From: Methanobrevibacter arboriphilus JCM 13429 = DSM 1125
GTDB lineage: Archaea; Methanobacteriota; Methanobacteria; Methanobacteriales; Methanobacteriaceae
Assembly: GCF_002072215.1 (NCBI RefSeq)
Contig: NZ_JXMW01000006.1
Span: 247,350-311,349 of the forward strand
Length of the DNA: 64,000 bases
Direction: 5' to 3'
The notes under the pieces were generated by a model, which worked only from the letters and a program-made list of their open reading frames with translations, ran no database searches and was not told where the DNA came from. Both the position numbers and the translations under genes were made by a program. Of this stretch, positions 46,480 through 57,082 are shown piece by piece (positions within the stretch are counted from its first letter, which is position 1; each line of letters opens with the position of its first letter).

Positions 46480-46563
46480 AAAAAGTTCTCCTAAATCTTG
46501 AATATTTTGTCTTTAATCATTCCATAATCAGTTGCTAAAAGTTATTATTAACTAAAATTCATT

Positions 46564-48759
46564 TTAAATTATCATACTTAGCTGAATTCTTCTTCTTTCA
46601 ACATCAACATCTGTTACTTTTACTTCAACTATATCTCCAACACTTACAATATCGAGGGGATGATTAACAAATTTATTTTCAACTAATTGTGAGATATGTA
46701 CTAAACCATCTTGATGAACTCCAATATCTACAAAAGCACCAAAATCCACCACATTTCTTACTGTTCCCTCAAGAGCCATTCCTTCTTCAAGGTCTTCTAT
46801 TTCAAGAGCATCTTTTCTAAGTATAGGTTGAGGCATGTTGTCTCTTGGATCTCTTCCTGGTTTTTTAAGTTCATTTATTATATCAATAAGGGTTACTTCA
46901 CCGATATCTAATTCATTAGCTAAATCCTTAAAATCATTACTAGTTAGATTATTTAATTTTTCAAAATGAATCTTTTTAAGGTCTTCATGAGTAGCTTTAA
47001 AGTCATTTAAATTGTATCCTAAATTCTTAATTAGCTTTTCAGTGGCTTTATATGATTCTGGGTGAACTGTTGTAATATCAAGTAGATTTTTTGATCCATA
47101 GACCTTTAAAAATCCTGCAGATTGTTCAAATGCTTTTGGACCTAGTTTAGATACTTTAAGGAGTTTTTTTCTACTTTTAAAAGCTCCTTCCTCTTCACGA
47201 TACTTAATTATATTTTTAGCTATAGTAGAGCTTATTCCTGAAACATATTGAAGAAGAGCAATTGATGCAGTATTTAAATCTACTCCTACATTATTAACTG
47301 CTTTTTCTACTACACTTTTTAATGATTCTCCCAATTTTTTCTGATTCATATCATGTTGATATTGTCCTACTCCAATAGATTTAGGATCGATTTTTACTAG
47401 CTCTGCAAGGGGATCTTGTAAACGTCTTGCTATTGAAACTGCACTACGCTCCCCAACATTAAAATCTGGAAATTCTTCTGTAGCTAATTTGCTTGCTGAA
47501 TAAACTGATGCTCCTGCTTCATTTACAATTACATATTGAACATCGGTTCCTTTTATTATGTCTATAATTATTTCTTCAGATTCTCTTGATGCTGTTCCAT
47601 TTCCTAAAGCTATGATATCAATATTATATTCACGAATAAGCTCTAAAACTCTCTTTTTAGACTCAACAACTTTATTTTGAGGTTCAGTTGGATATATTAT
47701 ATCAGTAGTTAATACTTTCCCAAATCCATCTACTACAGATAACTTACATCCTGTTCTGAATGCTGGATCCCATCCTAATACAACCTTATTTTGAATTGGT
47801 CCTTGCATAAGTAACTGTTCAAGGTTTTTTGAAAATACTAAGATGGATTTTTCTTCAGCTGTTTCTGTTAAAGAAGTTCTAATTTCCCTTTCAATTGATG
47901 GTGCTATAAGTCTTTTATATGAATCAAGTACAGTTTCTTCAATTAATTCTTTAGTATATTCATTATACTCTGGTTTTATTTTTTCAAAATTATCATTAGA
48001 ATGATCAATGAGCATGCGTCTATTTAAGTATTCTATAATATCATCAACTGGAGCATTGATTTTAATTTTTAATAGTTTTTCTTTTTCTCCACGATTAATA
48101 GCTAAAATCCTATGAATAGCTATATTATTTATTTTTTCATTATATTCATAGTACATTTCATATTCAGAAGATTTTTCTTTATCTTTAGCTTCAATTGATA
48201 AATCACCAGTTTTAAATGTAACTTCTCTAATAGACTTTCTAAAATCAGCATTATCAGAAATAATCTCAGCTATTATATCTTTTGCTCCTTGAATAGCTTC
48301 TTCAATTGTAAAAACTTCTTTTTCTTCTGATAAATACTTTTTAGCTATTTCATGAATTGAAACTTCTGTTTTTTGCTCTAAAATTATATTAGCTAAACTT
48401 TCAAGACCTTTTTCTTTAGCTATTGTAGCCCTAGTTCTTTTTTTAGGCTTAAATGGGCGATAAATATCTTCTACTTCGACTAAAGTATCTGCTTTTTTTA
48501 TAGATTCTTTTAAATCAGTAGTTAGTTTTCCTTGCTCTTCTATTGATTTAAGAACCTTTTCTTTTTTTTCCTGAAGATTTCTTAAGTATGCTAATCTTTC
48601 TCCAAATTTTCTTAGTATTTCATCATCAAGAGAACCAGTAGCTTCTTTACGATATCTAGCTATAAAGGGTATTGTATTTCCTTCATCTATAAGTTTTATA
48701 GTAGCTTCAGTTTGCCATTCTTTGATATTTAATTCGTTTGATAAAGTTCTAGTAATCAT
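46564..48759 (-). CDS. tex: Tex-like RNA-binding transcriptional accessory protein
   Basis: A 731-aa Tex/Spt6-like protein: N-terminal helical region (GSLDDEILRKFGERL), a YqgF/RNase H-like core with DPAFRTGCKLSVVDGFGKVL (about 330) and IIALGNGTASRESEEII (about 385), helix-hairpin-helix modules (NTASIALLQYVSGISSTIAKNIIKYREEEGAF), and a C-terminal S1 domain (GMALEGTVRNVVDFGAFVDIGVHQDGLVHIS). Tex is mainly bacterial, where it binds RNA and RNA polymerase; an archaeal copy suggests gene transfer. It has a related gene upstream (49738-51900). Confidence 0.92.
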   Translation of the reverse strand: MITRTLSNELNIKEWQTEATIKLIDEGNTIPFIARYRKEATGSLDDEILRKFGERLAYLRNLQEKKEKVLKSIEEQGKLTTDLKESIKKADTLVEVEDIYRPFKPKKRTRATIAKEKGLESLANIILEQKTEVSIHEIAKKYLSEEKEVFTIEEAIQGAKDIIAEIISDNADFRKSIREVTFKTGDLSIEAKDKEKSSEYEMYYEYNEKINNIAIHRILAINRGEKEKLLKIKINAPVDDIIEYLNRRMLIDHSNDNFEKIKPEYNEYTKELIEETVLDSYKRLIAPSIEREIRTSLTETAEEKSILVFSKNLEQLLMQGPIQNKVVLGWDPAFRTGCKLSVVDGFGKVLTTDIIYPTEPQNKVVESKKRVLELIREYNIDIIALGNGTASRESEEIIIDIIKGTDVQYVIVNEAGASVYSASKLATEEFPDFNVGERSAVSIARRLQDPLAELVKIDPKSIGVGQYQHDMNQKKLGESLKSVVEKAVNNVGVDLNTASIALLQYVSGISSTIAKNIIKYREEEGAFKSRKKLLKVSKLGPKAFEQSAGFLKVYGSKNLLDITTVHPESYKATEKLIKNLGYNLNDFKATHEDLKKIHFEKLNNLTSNDFKDLANELDIGEVTLIDIINELKKPGRDPRDNMPQPILRKDALEIEDLEEGMALEGTVRNVVDFGAFVDIGVHQDGLVHISQLVENKFVNHPLDIVSVGDIVEVKVTDVDVERRRIQLSMII

Positions 48760-48871
48760 TAAATTATAATCTCCTACAATTTAAGATATTCTAAATAGAT
48801 ATAAGACCTAAATAGATATCAGAATAGATAAATAAATAGAAATTAAATACTAAATATTAAATATTAGATAA

Positions 48872-48985
48872 ATAGATATTAGATATTAGATATTAGATAT
48901 TAGATATTAGATATTAGATATTAGATATTAGATATTAGATATTAGATATTAGATATTAGATATTAGATATTAGATATTAGATATC
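48872..48985. repeat. Heptamer tandem repeat (ATATTAG)n
   Basis: About 16 uninterrupted copies of the 7-bp unit ATATTAG between the two Tex genes. The array looks like slippage-prone DNA and is free of genes. The surrounding 48760-49556 is AT-rich and empty. Confidence 0.85.
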
Positions 48986-49556
48986 AAAATTATATATTTT
49001 AAATGTTATTATTAATAATAAGCTGTTTTTTGCTATTTTTTAGATATTATGTATTTATTATGTATTTTAAATATTATATTATTAATAATAAATTTATATT
49101 CATTTTATTAATTATTTAAAGTTAGTATTTAGATTTAATATTTAATAAGATTATTTATATTGAAATATTATTAATATTAATATTATTAATATTAATAATT
49201 ATTAATAAATATTAAAATTAAAACTCTTGAGGTTTTTATAAATACTAAAATAATTCTACTAAATTATGAATTATTTTATAATTAATTCTATTTCTATGAA
49301 AATTATCTATTTCCAAAATATTCCATATTAAACATATATCTATAAATATAAAGAGTAATATAAATAAAATAAAAAAAGTAAGTATTCGCTTTTTACACTT
49401 GAATTAAATTCAAATAATTAAATTCAAATAATTGGATGCAAATGATTAAATTTAAATAATAAATTTATGATTTTTTATGAATTTCAATGAAATAAAAAGA
49501 TTATAAAGATTATAAAGATTATAAAATATTTAAAAATATAAATGAAGGAAATATAA

Positions 49557-49688
49557 ATGGAAAAAGATAAAAAAAAGAAAAATAATGAAGTTAATGAAAC
49601 TAATAAATTTAACGAAATTATTGGAAAAATCGTTTATATTATAATAATATTAATATGTATAAGTGGTATTATTATGTCTATTATATAA
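49557..49688 (+). CDS. Small single-helix membrane peptide (43 aa)
   Basis: A short ORF with an AAGGAA site before its ATG. A charged N-terminus (MEKDKKKKNNEVNETNKFNE) precedes one hydrophobic segment (IIGKIVYIIIILICISGIIM). It lies in the otherwise empty region between the two Tex genes on the opposite strand. It could be a small membrane peptide or chance; there is no family evidence. Confidence 0.4.
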   Translation: MEKDKKKKNNEVNETNKFNEIIGKIVYIIIILICISGIIMSII

Positions 49689-49737
49689 AAACAATAGTTT
49701 ATAAATTTAAATAATAAAAAATAGAGAAAGTTAAAAA

Positions 49738-51900
49738 TCAATCATCCACAATAGTCAATTGAATCCTATTTCTTTCAATATCTAACTCAATAATTTGAAC
49801 TTTCAGAATATCTCCAACATTTAAAATGTCAGTTGGATGATTAACAAATTTACCATTCCCCATATTTGAAATATGAATTAAACCATCATTATAAACACCA
49901 ATATCAACAAAAGCTCCAAAATCAACCACATTCCTTACTGAACCATCTAAAATCATGCCCTTTTTAAGTTTTTCCATTGATAAAGTATGTGATCTTAATA
50001 TAGTCTGTGATCTTTGGTCTCTTGGATCTCTTAAAGGATATTTAAGTTGAATAATAATATACATTAAGGTTCCTTCATCAATATCAAACTGTTTAGCTAA
50101 TTTTTTAAGGTTTAAATTATCAAATGAAAGATTTCCTGAAAAAATATCATCTACTTTACATCCTAATTCTTTTAATATTTTAAATGTAGCCCCATAATAT
50201 TTAGGATGAATTCTTGTAACATCTAACAAATTATCCGATGAAAAAACCTTTAAAAAACCTGCACATTGATCAAAAATATTATCATCAATTCCTTCAACTT
50301 TTAAAAGCTCATTTCGACTAGTGAAAACACCATTTTCTTCCCTATATTTTATAACATTATTAGCAATAGCTGAATCTAAACCAGAAACATAAACCAAAAG
50401 AGATATAGATGCAGAATTTACATCAACACCAACATCATTAACAACTTTTTCAATAACATTTTTTAAAGATTCAGTTAAATATTTTTCATCAATATCATGT
50501 TGATATTGACCAATACCAATAGATTTAGGATCAACTTTAACAAATTCTGACAAAGGATCTTGTAATCGTCTAGCTATTGAAATAGCTACCCTATATTGAT
50601 TTTCAAAATCAGGTAATTCCATTAGTCCAAAAATGCTTTTAGAATAATCAGAGGCACCTGCTTGATTCACAATAGCATATTTAACATCAGTATTTTTTAT
50701 AATATCCGATATTATGTTTTCAAATTTTTTAGAATCATAAATACTTCCTAAAGCTATAATATCTATATTATATTTATTTATTAAATTTAAAACTTTATTT
50801 TTAGCTTCATCAAGATGATTTTGAGACCCTATTAAATTAATTTGATCAGTAGCTAATACATCTCCAGTTTCATCAACGATAGCTAGTTTAGAACTAGAAT
50901 ATGTAGAAGGATTCCATCCTAAAACTATTTTATCTCTAATAGGTCCTCTCATTAATAGATTCTCTAAATTTTTTGAGAAAGTATTTATAGAGCTATTTAT
51001 TGCTTTTTTAGTTAAACAATTCCTAATATCTTTTTCAATTGAAGGAGCTATTAAATCTCGATATGAACTTAAAATAGCTTCTTTTAATAAATCTTTTGTG
51101 AATTTATTATAAATTTCACTATAATCTTTAGATTTATCGATTAATATATGCCTATTTAGATAACTTATTATCTCATTTTCAGGGGTTTTAATTTTGACTT
51201 TTAGAAAACCTTCTTCTTCTCCCCTATTAATAGCTAATATCCGATGATTAGCCATATCGATTAGTTTTTCATTATGTTCATAGTACATTTCATAAGGAGA
51301 CTCTGCATTTTTATCAGTTGCTTTAACTATAATCTCCCCATCTTCATAAGAGATTTTTCTAATCAATGGCCTAAATTCTGGATTATCAGCTATAACTTCA
51401 GTTATAATATCAATAGAGCCTAAAATAGCTTTTTCAACAGTTAATTTGTTTGGATTATTATTGTTTTTAGACAAGTATTCTTTAACAACCTCAAAGATAG
51501 GAGCTTCTATTTTCTGTTCTAAAATAATCATAGCTAAATCTTCAAGCCCATTTTCTTTAGCTATTGCACCTTTTGTCCTATCTTTAGGAGAAAAAAGTCT
51601 ATTGATATCATTCAAATTTCTTAAATTTTTAGCATTGGAAATTTTTTTATCCAATTCATCTGAAAACTTGTTCTGTTCTTTTATACTTTTGATTAATTCT
51701 TTTTTTACTTTTTCAAGAGTTTTAAGACGTTTATAATTTTCAATAAGTTTTCTCACTGTTTCATCATCAAGAGATCCTGTTTCTTTCTTTTTGTATCTAA
51801 CAATGTAAGGTATAGAATATCCTTTATTAATAAGATTTATAACTTCTTCAACTTGCCAATCAAAAAGATTTAAGTTTTTAGATATTGTGTTTACAATCAT
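49738..51900 (-). CDS. Divergent Tex paralogue with degraded YqgF-like core
   Basis: A 720-aa protein clearly homologous over its whole length to the gene at 46564 (same order: helical N-terminus GSLDDETVRKLIENY, YqgF-like core, helix-hairpin-helix, S1 domain GMILDGSVRNVVDFGAFVDIGVYNDGLIHIS). The core motifs conserved in Tex are lost: DPAFRTG has become NPSTYSS, and GNGTASRE has become GSIYDSKK. The S1 and HhH parts are well kept, so it may act as an RNA- or DNA-binding derivative. AGGAG precedes the ATG. It is not an obvious pseudogene, as the frame is intact. Confidence 0.88.
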   Translation of the reverse strand: MIVNTISKNLNLFDWQVEEVINLINKGYSIPYIVRYKKKETGSLDDETVRKLIENYKRLKTLEKVKKELIKSIKEQNKFSDELDKKISNAKNLRNLNDINRLFSPKDRTKGAIAKENGLEDLAMIILEQKIEAPIFEVVKEYLSKNNNNPNKLTVEKAILGSIDIITEVIADNPEFRPLIRKISYEDGEIIVKATDKNAESPYEMYYEHNEKLIDMANHRILAINRGEEEGFLKVKIKTPENEIISYLNRHILIDKSKDYSEIYNKFTKDLLKEAILSSYRDLIAPSIEKDIRNCLTKKAINSSINTFSKNLENLLMRGPIRDKIVLGWNPSTYSSSKLAIVDETGDVLATDQINLIGSQNHLDEAKNKVLNLINKYNIDIIALGSIYDSKKFENIISDIIKNTDVKYAIVNQAGASDYSKSIFGLMELPDFENQYRVAISIARRLQDPLSEFVKVDPKSIGIGQYQHDIDEKYLTESLKNVIEKVVNDVGVDVNSASISLLVYVSGLDSAIANNVIKYREENGVFTSRNELLKVEGIDDNIFDQCAGFLKVFSSDNLLDVTRIHPKYYGATFKILKELGCKVDDIFSGNLSFDNLNLKKLAKQFDIDEGTLMYIIIQLKYPLRDPRDQRSQTILRSHTLSMEKLKKGMILDGSVRNVVDFGAFVDIGVYNDGLIHISNMGNGKFVNHPTDILNVGDILKVQIIELDIERNRIQLTIVDD

Positions 51901-52012
51901 AAATAATCTCCTATAATTATATAACTATTTATATAACTATTTATACAATTATTAGTAAAAATTATATAAATTTAAAAATATTGCAGATAAATTAGCATAA
52001 AAATCTAAAAAA

Positions 52013-53248
52013 TCAATATCTATTATCAAATATTCTAGTTGATTTTTTCTCATTTCGAGGGAGATCTCCAATATTTACTGGCTTGACCTGAATTTTAATC
52101 CCTATATCATTTTTAAATTGTTCTTGAATTTCTCTTTCTAATTCATATTTGTTAAAATCAGTTTTAACCTCAACAAACAATGTACAGATATCTCTTTCAT
52201 TTAAATGGTCAATCATAAATTGATATTCACTAGAAGCACCATCAATTTTAGCTAAAACATTGTCAATTTGACTAGGAAAAATATTTACTCCTTTTACTTT
52301 AACCATATCATCAGTTCTTCCAATTAAAATATCTATTCTTGGATATTTACTACCACACTCACAAACACCAGGAATAATGCGAGTTAAATCATGAGTACGG
52401 TATCTTATAAGAGGAGCTCCTTCTTTTTTTAAAGTAGTTATTACTAACTCACCCACTTCTCCATCTGGGAGAACTTCCCCTGTTTTCGGATCAATGATTT
52501 CAAAATAGAGATAATCATCCCATAGGTGCATTCCTGATTCGTATTCACAGCTAATTCCAATTCCAGGGCCATATATTTCAGTTAAACCATAAATATCATA
52601 AAGTTCAACTCCTAATTCATTAGCTATGCGCTTACGCATTTTTTCTCCCCATCTTTCAGAACCAATGATCCCTTTTTTAAGATGGATTTGATCATTAATA
52701 TCTCTTTTAGATATTTCTTCAGCTAAAAGAAGTGCATAAGAAGAAGTTGCACAAAGAACAGTGGATTTTAAATCTATCATCATTTTTAGTTGTTTACCTG
52801 TGTTTCCTGGACCCATAGGTATACTCATTGCCCCTAATCTTTCAGCACCACTTTGAAATCCAATACCTGCAGTCCATAAACCATAACCTGGAGTAATATG
52901 TATTATATCTTTATCAGTAACTCCAGCCATCTCATAACATCTTTTAAACATAATAGTCCAATCTTCAACATCTTGAGCAGTATAAGGAATTATTACAGGA
53001 GTTCCAGTTGTTCCAGATGATGAATGAATCCTAACAACTTCTTCATCAGGAACTGTTTGTAATCCAAGAGGATAAGCTTCCCTCAAATCATTTTTATCAG
53101 TGAAAGGTAATTTTTCAAAGTCTTCCTGAGTTTTAATTAATCTACTATATTTAAACTTATCTCTATAAAAATCTTTTTTGTAGTTAGCTTTTTTTAGTCT
53201 CATTAATTGTTTATTTATTAGTTTCAACTGATATTCATTTAGTTTCAT
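52013..53248 (-). CDS. paaK: Phenylacetate--CoA ligase family protein
   Basis: Adenylate-forming acyl-CoA ligase of the PaaK family, 411 aa. Motifs are VRIHSSSGTTGTPVIIPYT (AMP-binding A3, about residue 90), HITPGYGLWTAG, ELYDIYGLTEIYGPG (A5, about 235), ITTLKKEGAPLIRYRTHDLT (A7/A8) and KVKGVNIFPSQID, then a C-terminal subdomain ending NEKKSTRIFDN. In methanogens such ligases activate aryl acids, such as those made by indolepyruvate oxidoreductase; the exact acid is not fixed by sequence. It is monocistronic. Confidence 0.88.
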   Translation of the reverse strand: MKLNEYQLKLINKQLMRLKKANYKKDFYRDKFKYSRLIKTQEDFEKLPFTDKNDLREAYPLGLQTVPDEEVVRIHSSSGTTGTPVIIPYTAQDVEDWTIMFKRCYEMAGVTDKDIIHITPGYGLWTAGIGFQSGAERLGAMSIPMGPGNTGKQLKMMIDLKSTVLCATSSYALLLAEEISKRDINDQIHLKKGIIGSERWGEKMRKRIANELGVELYDIYGLTEIYGPGIGISCEYESGMHLWDDYLYFEIIDPKTGEVLPDGEVGELVITTLKKEGAPLIRYRTHDLTRIIPGVCECGSKYPRIDILIGRTDDMVKVKGVNIFPSQIDNVLAKIDGASSEYQFMIDHLNERDICTLFVEVKTDFNKYELEREIQEQFKNDIGIKIQVKPVNIGDLPRNEKKSTRIFDNRY

Positions 53249-53659
53249 TATATTTATCTCTCATTTGTTTTTCTAAATTCTCTATCAAATGTTTTTATAT
53301 TTTATATATTGGATTTTAAAGATTAAACTAATTATATGTTAATTTCTAAACTAAATAATATTTATCATTCTAAACTACATATTATTTATTATTTTTTAAA
53401 ATTTATTATTTTTCAAAACATGATTTTTAAATATATAAAAATAAATAAAAAATATCTAATAAATTATTTAAAAACAAAATAAAATCTATTTTTTATTCTT
53501 TATAAATTAAAATTAAATAAAATAAAAATAATAAATTATATACAAGATTTTCAAAATAAAATAGCCAATTAAATATGCAAAGATATAATATAAAATATTA
53601 AAACAATTAGCAATACTATTAAAATAATTTAACCCCTCTTTATTTAAATAAGTGATATT
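53249..53659. other. Divergent intergenic region
   Basis: AT-rich spacer between the divergent PaaK-type and trm5 genes. No gene seen; it should contain both promoters. Confidence 0.4.
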
Positions 53660-54730
53660 ATGTTAACAATTAAAGTTCCATTAAAACATATAGAAGAAGT
53701 TCGTGAAATACTAATGGAAACAGAAATCATATCAAGAAACTACAAGATTCTTACTGAGAATAATTTTGGTTATATTCCAATAAATAAAGAAATAGTCAAT
53801 GTTAAACTTAAAGGAAATATTGAAAAAGAATTAAAAAAAAATACAAAAGAAAAAATCCATTTTGAGATAGTTGATAAAGATTTAAAAGAAGTCAAAAAGA
53901 AACCTAGAAGTCTTACTGAACATCTTAAAGGAAAGCTAACAGAAAAAGAAATTGAAGATTTAAAAACTTCCTTTGATATAATAGGAGATACTGTTATTCT
54001 TGAAATACCTGAAGATTTAGAAGATCAGAAGAATGTCATTGGAAATGCAGCACTTGCATTTACAGGACGAAAATCTGTTTTTATGAAAAAAAGTGCAGTT
54101 GAAGGAGTAACAAGAACACGAAAATTAGAACTTATAGCTGGAGAAGATAGTTACGAAACAATACATAAAGAACATGGAGCTAGGCTTAAATTAGATGTTA
54201 AAAAAGTTTATTTTTCACCCAGATTAGCTACCGAAAGAAAAAGATTAGCTAAACAAGTGAAAGATGGAGAAATTATTTTAGATATGTTTGCAGGAATTGG
54301 ACCATTTCCAATTCTAATAGCAAAGGAACATGAAGTAGATATTTATGCAACCGATATTAATAAAGAAGCTATAAAATACATGAAAAATAATATAGAAATT
54401 AATAAGCTCAAAGGAAAAATACGCCCTATTTTAGGAGATATAAACAAAATAGCTGAAGAAAAATTTATAAAAGAAAATATAAGATTTGATAGAATTATAA
54501 TGAACTTACCAGGAACTGCAAAAGACTTTTTAGAGTTAGCTATGTCACTTGTTAATAATAAAGGGATTATTCATTATTACGAATTTTCTGATGGGTATGA
54601 ATCAGCTATTAAAAGAATAGAAAAAATAGCTAAAAAGCAAAATAAAAGTTTTAAGATTTTAAATACTCGTAAAGTGAAATCAAGTAGCCCAAAAGAGTGG
54701 CATATCGTTGTTGATGTCCAAATACGATAA
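53660..54730 (+). CDS. trm5: tRNA (guanine(37)-N1)-methyltransferase Trm5
   Basis: Methylates N1 of G37 in tRNAs that have G at position 36, keeping the reading frame. The order of parts is the N-terminal D1 domain (about 1-60), the D2 region (LTEHLKGKLTEKEIEDLKTSFDIIGD, VEGVTRTRKLELIAGE), then the Rossmann domain with VYFSPRLATERKRLAK, ILDMFAGIGPFPILIAK (SAM site, about 210) and IIMNLPGTAKDFL, the Asn-Leu-Pro active-site motif (about 275). Full length at 356 aa. The start follows AAGTGATATT. Confidence 0.95.
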   Translation: MLTIKVPLKHIEEVREILMETEIISRNYKILTENNFGYIPINKEIVNVKLKGNIEKELKKNTKEKIHFEIVDKDLKEVKKKPRSLTEHLKGKLTEKEIEDLKTSFDIIGDTVILEIPEDLEDQKNVIGNAALAFTGRKSVFMKKSAVEGVTRTRKLELIAGEDSYETIHKEHGARLKLDVKKVYFSPRLATERKRLAKQVKDGEIILDMFAGIGPFPILIAKEHEVDIYATDINKEAIKYMKNNIEINKLKGKIRPILGDINKIAEEKFIKENIRFDRIIMNLPGTAKDFLELAMSLVNNKGIIHYYEFSDGYESAIKRIEKIAKKQNKSFKILNTRKVKSSSPKEWHIVVDVQIR

Positions 54731-54926
54731 TATACTATAATATACTATAATATACCATAATATACTATAAGATAATGTAAGATAATATAATCTATTATAA
54801 TATATTAAAATATACTATAATATTATGATATTTATACATCCTATAAAATATATCCATACATCCTATAGAATATATCCTATGAATATTATACATATATCCC
54901 CGAATAACCTATGACATCCTATGATT

Positions 54927-56960
54927 CTATGATATTCCACCAGATTTCCATTTTAATAGAAGTGAGGAATATATAACAACCAATACAGAACCAACATTAT
55001 GAACTAGTGCACCAGTAATAGGATCTAAAATACCTAACATTGCTAAGATTATAGCTATAAAATTTAAGCCAAGAGATATTATTATATTAATATTAATTGT
55101 TTGCATTACTTTTTTTGAAATTCCTAAAAGATGAGGTATTGACTTAATGTCATCTCCAACAAGTGCTATATCAGCTGCATCAACTGCGATATCACTGCCA
55201 ATTCCCCCCATAGCTATTCCAACATGGGCTTTTTTAAGTGAAGGTGCGTCATTTACACCATCTCCAACCATAGCCACAAGTTCATTTTTTATATCTTGAT
55301 AACCATCGATGACTTTCATTTTTGTTTCAGGAAGACAATTATAATACAATTGATCAATTCCTACTTGATCTGCCATATGTTTAGCTGGTTTTTCAGTATC
55401 TCCAGTTAAAAGAACAGGATCCAGATCAAGTTTTTTAATATTATTAATAGTTTCTTTTGCATCTTCCCTTAAAGAATCTCCTAAAACTAAAGCTCCTCTA
55501 AAACTATTACTAATAACAATATAAATAATAGTAGCTCCACTATCAATAAATGATAGAAGATTATTTTTTACCCATAATTGATCAATTTCAACATCTGATT
55601 TAGAAATTAAAAGTTCTTCATTTCCAGCTAAAACTTCTTCACCATTAACCAATCCTTTAACACCTTTTCCAATGATCATTTCAAAATTATCTACATTCAA
55701 AAAGGTTGTACCATTATTAACAGAGCCCTTTGAATCATTATTATCCCTATTTAAATTCTTATAATAATTAACAATAGATTTTCCAAGAGGATGTTCGGAT
55801 TTATTTTCTAATGAAGCTAATATTTTTATTAGAGAGTTATTATCCATATTTCCATTATTTGAATCATTGGATTTAAATTTATTATCTATATTATCATTAG
55901 ATGGTTTATAAGATCCATATTGATTATTTATATTATCATCAATTGCTTCATCAGATTTATATTCAATAAGATCAAGAACTTCAGGTTTACCATAAGTCAA
56001 AGTCCCAGTTTTATCAAAAAGAATATTTTTAATTTTTGATAAACGTTCAAGAGCATCTCCTTCTTTAATTAATACTCCATATCTAGTTAAATTCCCAATA
56101 GCTGCAACAATAGCTGTTGGAGTAGCTAAAACAAGAGCACATGGACAAAATACAACCAAGACTGTAACGGACCTAATTATCTCACCTGTGAGGAAATAAG
56201 TGCCAATTGCAGCTGAAAGTGCAATCACAACAATCCAAGTGGCCCATTTATCAGTAAGCCTGACAATCTTAGATTTATCAGCATCAGCTGATTCAACTAA
56301 GTCAATCATTCTTTGAAGAGAGCTATCTTTTCCAATTTTAGTTGCTTTCATAACAAAAGAACCAAACTGATTTACAGTTCCACTGAAAACTTCATCTCCC
56401 TTAATTTTATCTATTGGAACTGGTTCTCCAGTCATAACTGATTGATCAATTGAAGTTTCTCCACTAACAAGTTCCCCATCAACAGGAATAGTTTCTCCAG
56501 GTAAGACTTGAATCAAATCACCAATTTCAACTTTTTTAGCATCGATAATTTCTTCATTGTTAACCCCATTTTTATTAGAAATTCGTCTAGCTGTTCTTGG
56601 TGTTAAGTGAACTAATTTTTCAATTCCTGCTCTAGATCTAGCTACAGTAAACTCTTCTAAAAGTCCACCTATAGCCATAATAAAAGCTATTTCACCTGCA
56701 GCAAATATTTCACCGATAATAATAGAAGCTATAAGTGCAATAGAAACAAGAAGGTCTGCTTTTATATCAAACTCTGTAACTAAGCCAACAACTGCATCTT
56801 TAATAATTGGTAATCCACAAAGTAAAATCGCTATCCAAGATAAATCGATTGGACCAATGGTGAATATTTTAAAAAAACTTAATATCAAAGCTATAGCTGA
56901 AACAATAAGAAAAATTACTGATTTTTTTTCTTCATATATAAAGCTATTTTTATTTTCCAT
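54927..56960 (-). CDS. copA: Heavy-metal (P1B-type) translocating ATPase, probably copper
   Basis: Metal-exporting P-type ATPase of 677 aa. There is no N-terminal metal-binding domain. Motifs: TGEPVPIDK (A-domain), VVFCPCALVLATPTAI (TM6 Cys-Pro-Cys), FDKTGTLTYGKP (phosphorylation Asp, about residue 318), SEHPLGKSI (N-domain His-Pro), and MVGDGVNDAPSLKKAHVGIA. An Asn/Asp/Ser-rich stretch of about 45 residues (DDNINNQYGS... to GNMDNN) is inserted into the N-domain before the His-Pro motif. Copper is inferred from the CsoR-type gene 122 bp upstream; zinc or cadmium cannot be excluded. Confidence 0.88.
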   Translation of the reverse strand: MENKNSFIYEEKKSVIFLIVSAIALILSFFKIFTIGPIDLSWIAILLCGLPIIKDAVVGLVTEFDIKADLLVSIALIASIIIGEIFAAGEIAFIMAIGGLLEEFTVARSRAGIEKLVHLTPRTARRISNKNGVNNEEIIDAKKVEIGDLIQVLPGETIPVDGELVSGETSIDQSVMTGEPVPIDKIKGDEVFSGTVNQFGSFVMKATKIGKDSSLQRMIDLVESADADKSKIVRLTDKWATWIVVIALSAAIGTYFLTGEIIRSVTVLVVFCPCALVLATPTAIVAAIGNLTRYGVLIKEGDALERLSKIKNILFDKTGTLTYGKPEVLDLIEYKSDEAIDDNINNQYGSYKPSNDNIDNKFKSNDSNNGNMDNNSLIKILASLENKSEHPLGKSIVNYYKNLNRDNNDSKGSVNNGTTFLNVDNFEMIIGKGVKGLVNGEEVLAGNEELLISKSDVEIDQLWVKNNLLSFIDSGATIIYIVISNSFRGALVLGDSLREDAKETINNIKKLDLDPVLLTGDTEKPAKHMADQVGIDQLYYNCLPETKMKVIDGYQDIKNELVAMVGDGVNDAPSLKKAHVGIAMGGIGSDIAVDAADIALVGDDIKSIPHLLGISKKVMQTININIIISLGLNFIAIILAMLGILDPITGALVHNVGSVLVVIYSSLLLKWKSGGIS

Positions 56961-57012
56961 TTTTAAAACTCCAATAATTATTTATTGAAAACAATTTATT
57001 GAAAACAATTTT

Positions 57013-57035
57013 ATACCTCATAGGCATAGGGGTAT
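57013..57035. promoter_or_regulatory. Candidate CsoR operator upstream of copA
   Basis: ATACCTCATAGGCATAGGGGTAT has the ATACC...GGGGTAT frame known from CsoR operators, with a longer centre; it lies about 55-75 bp before the copA start. It resembles the site at 57608-57623. Confidence 0.5.
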
Positions 57036-57082
57036 AGGTATAGATAATAAATAAAAAAAATATATAGATAAATATGAGATTA

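Noticed and set aside
48872..48985. Heptamer array as replication origin (iteron-like)
   Set aside because: No cdc6/orc1 gene or origin recognition box lies nearby, and the unit is plain AT slippage sequence.
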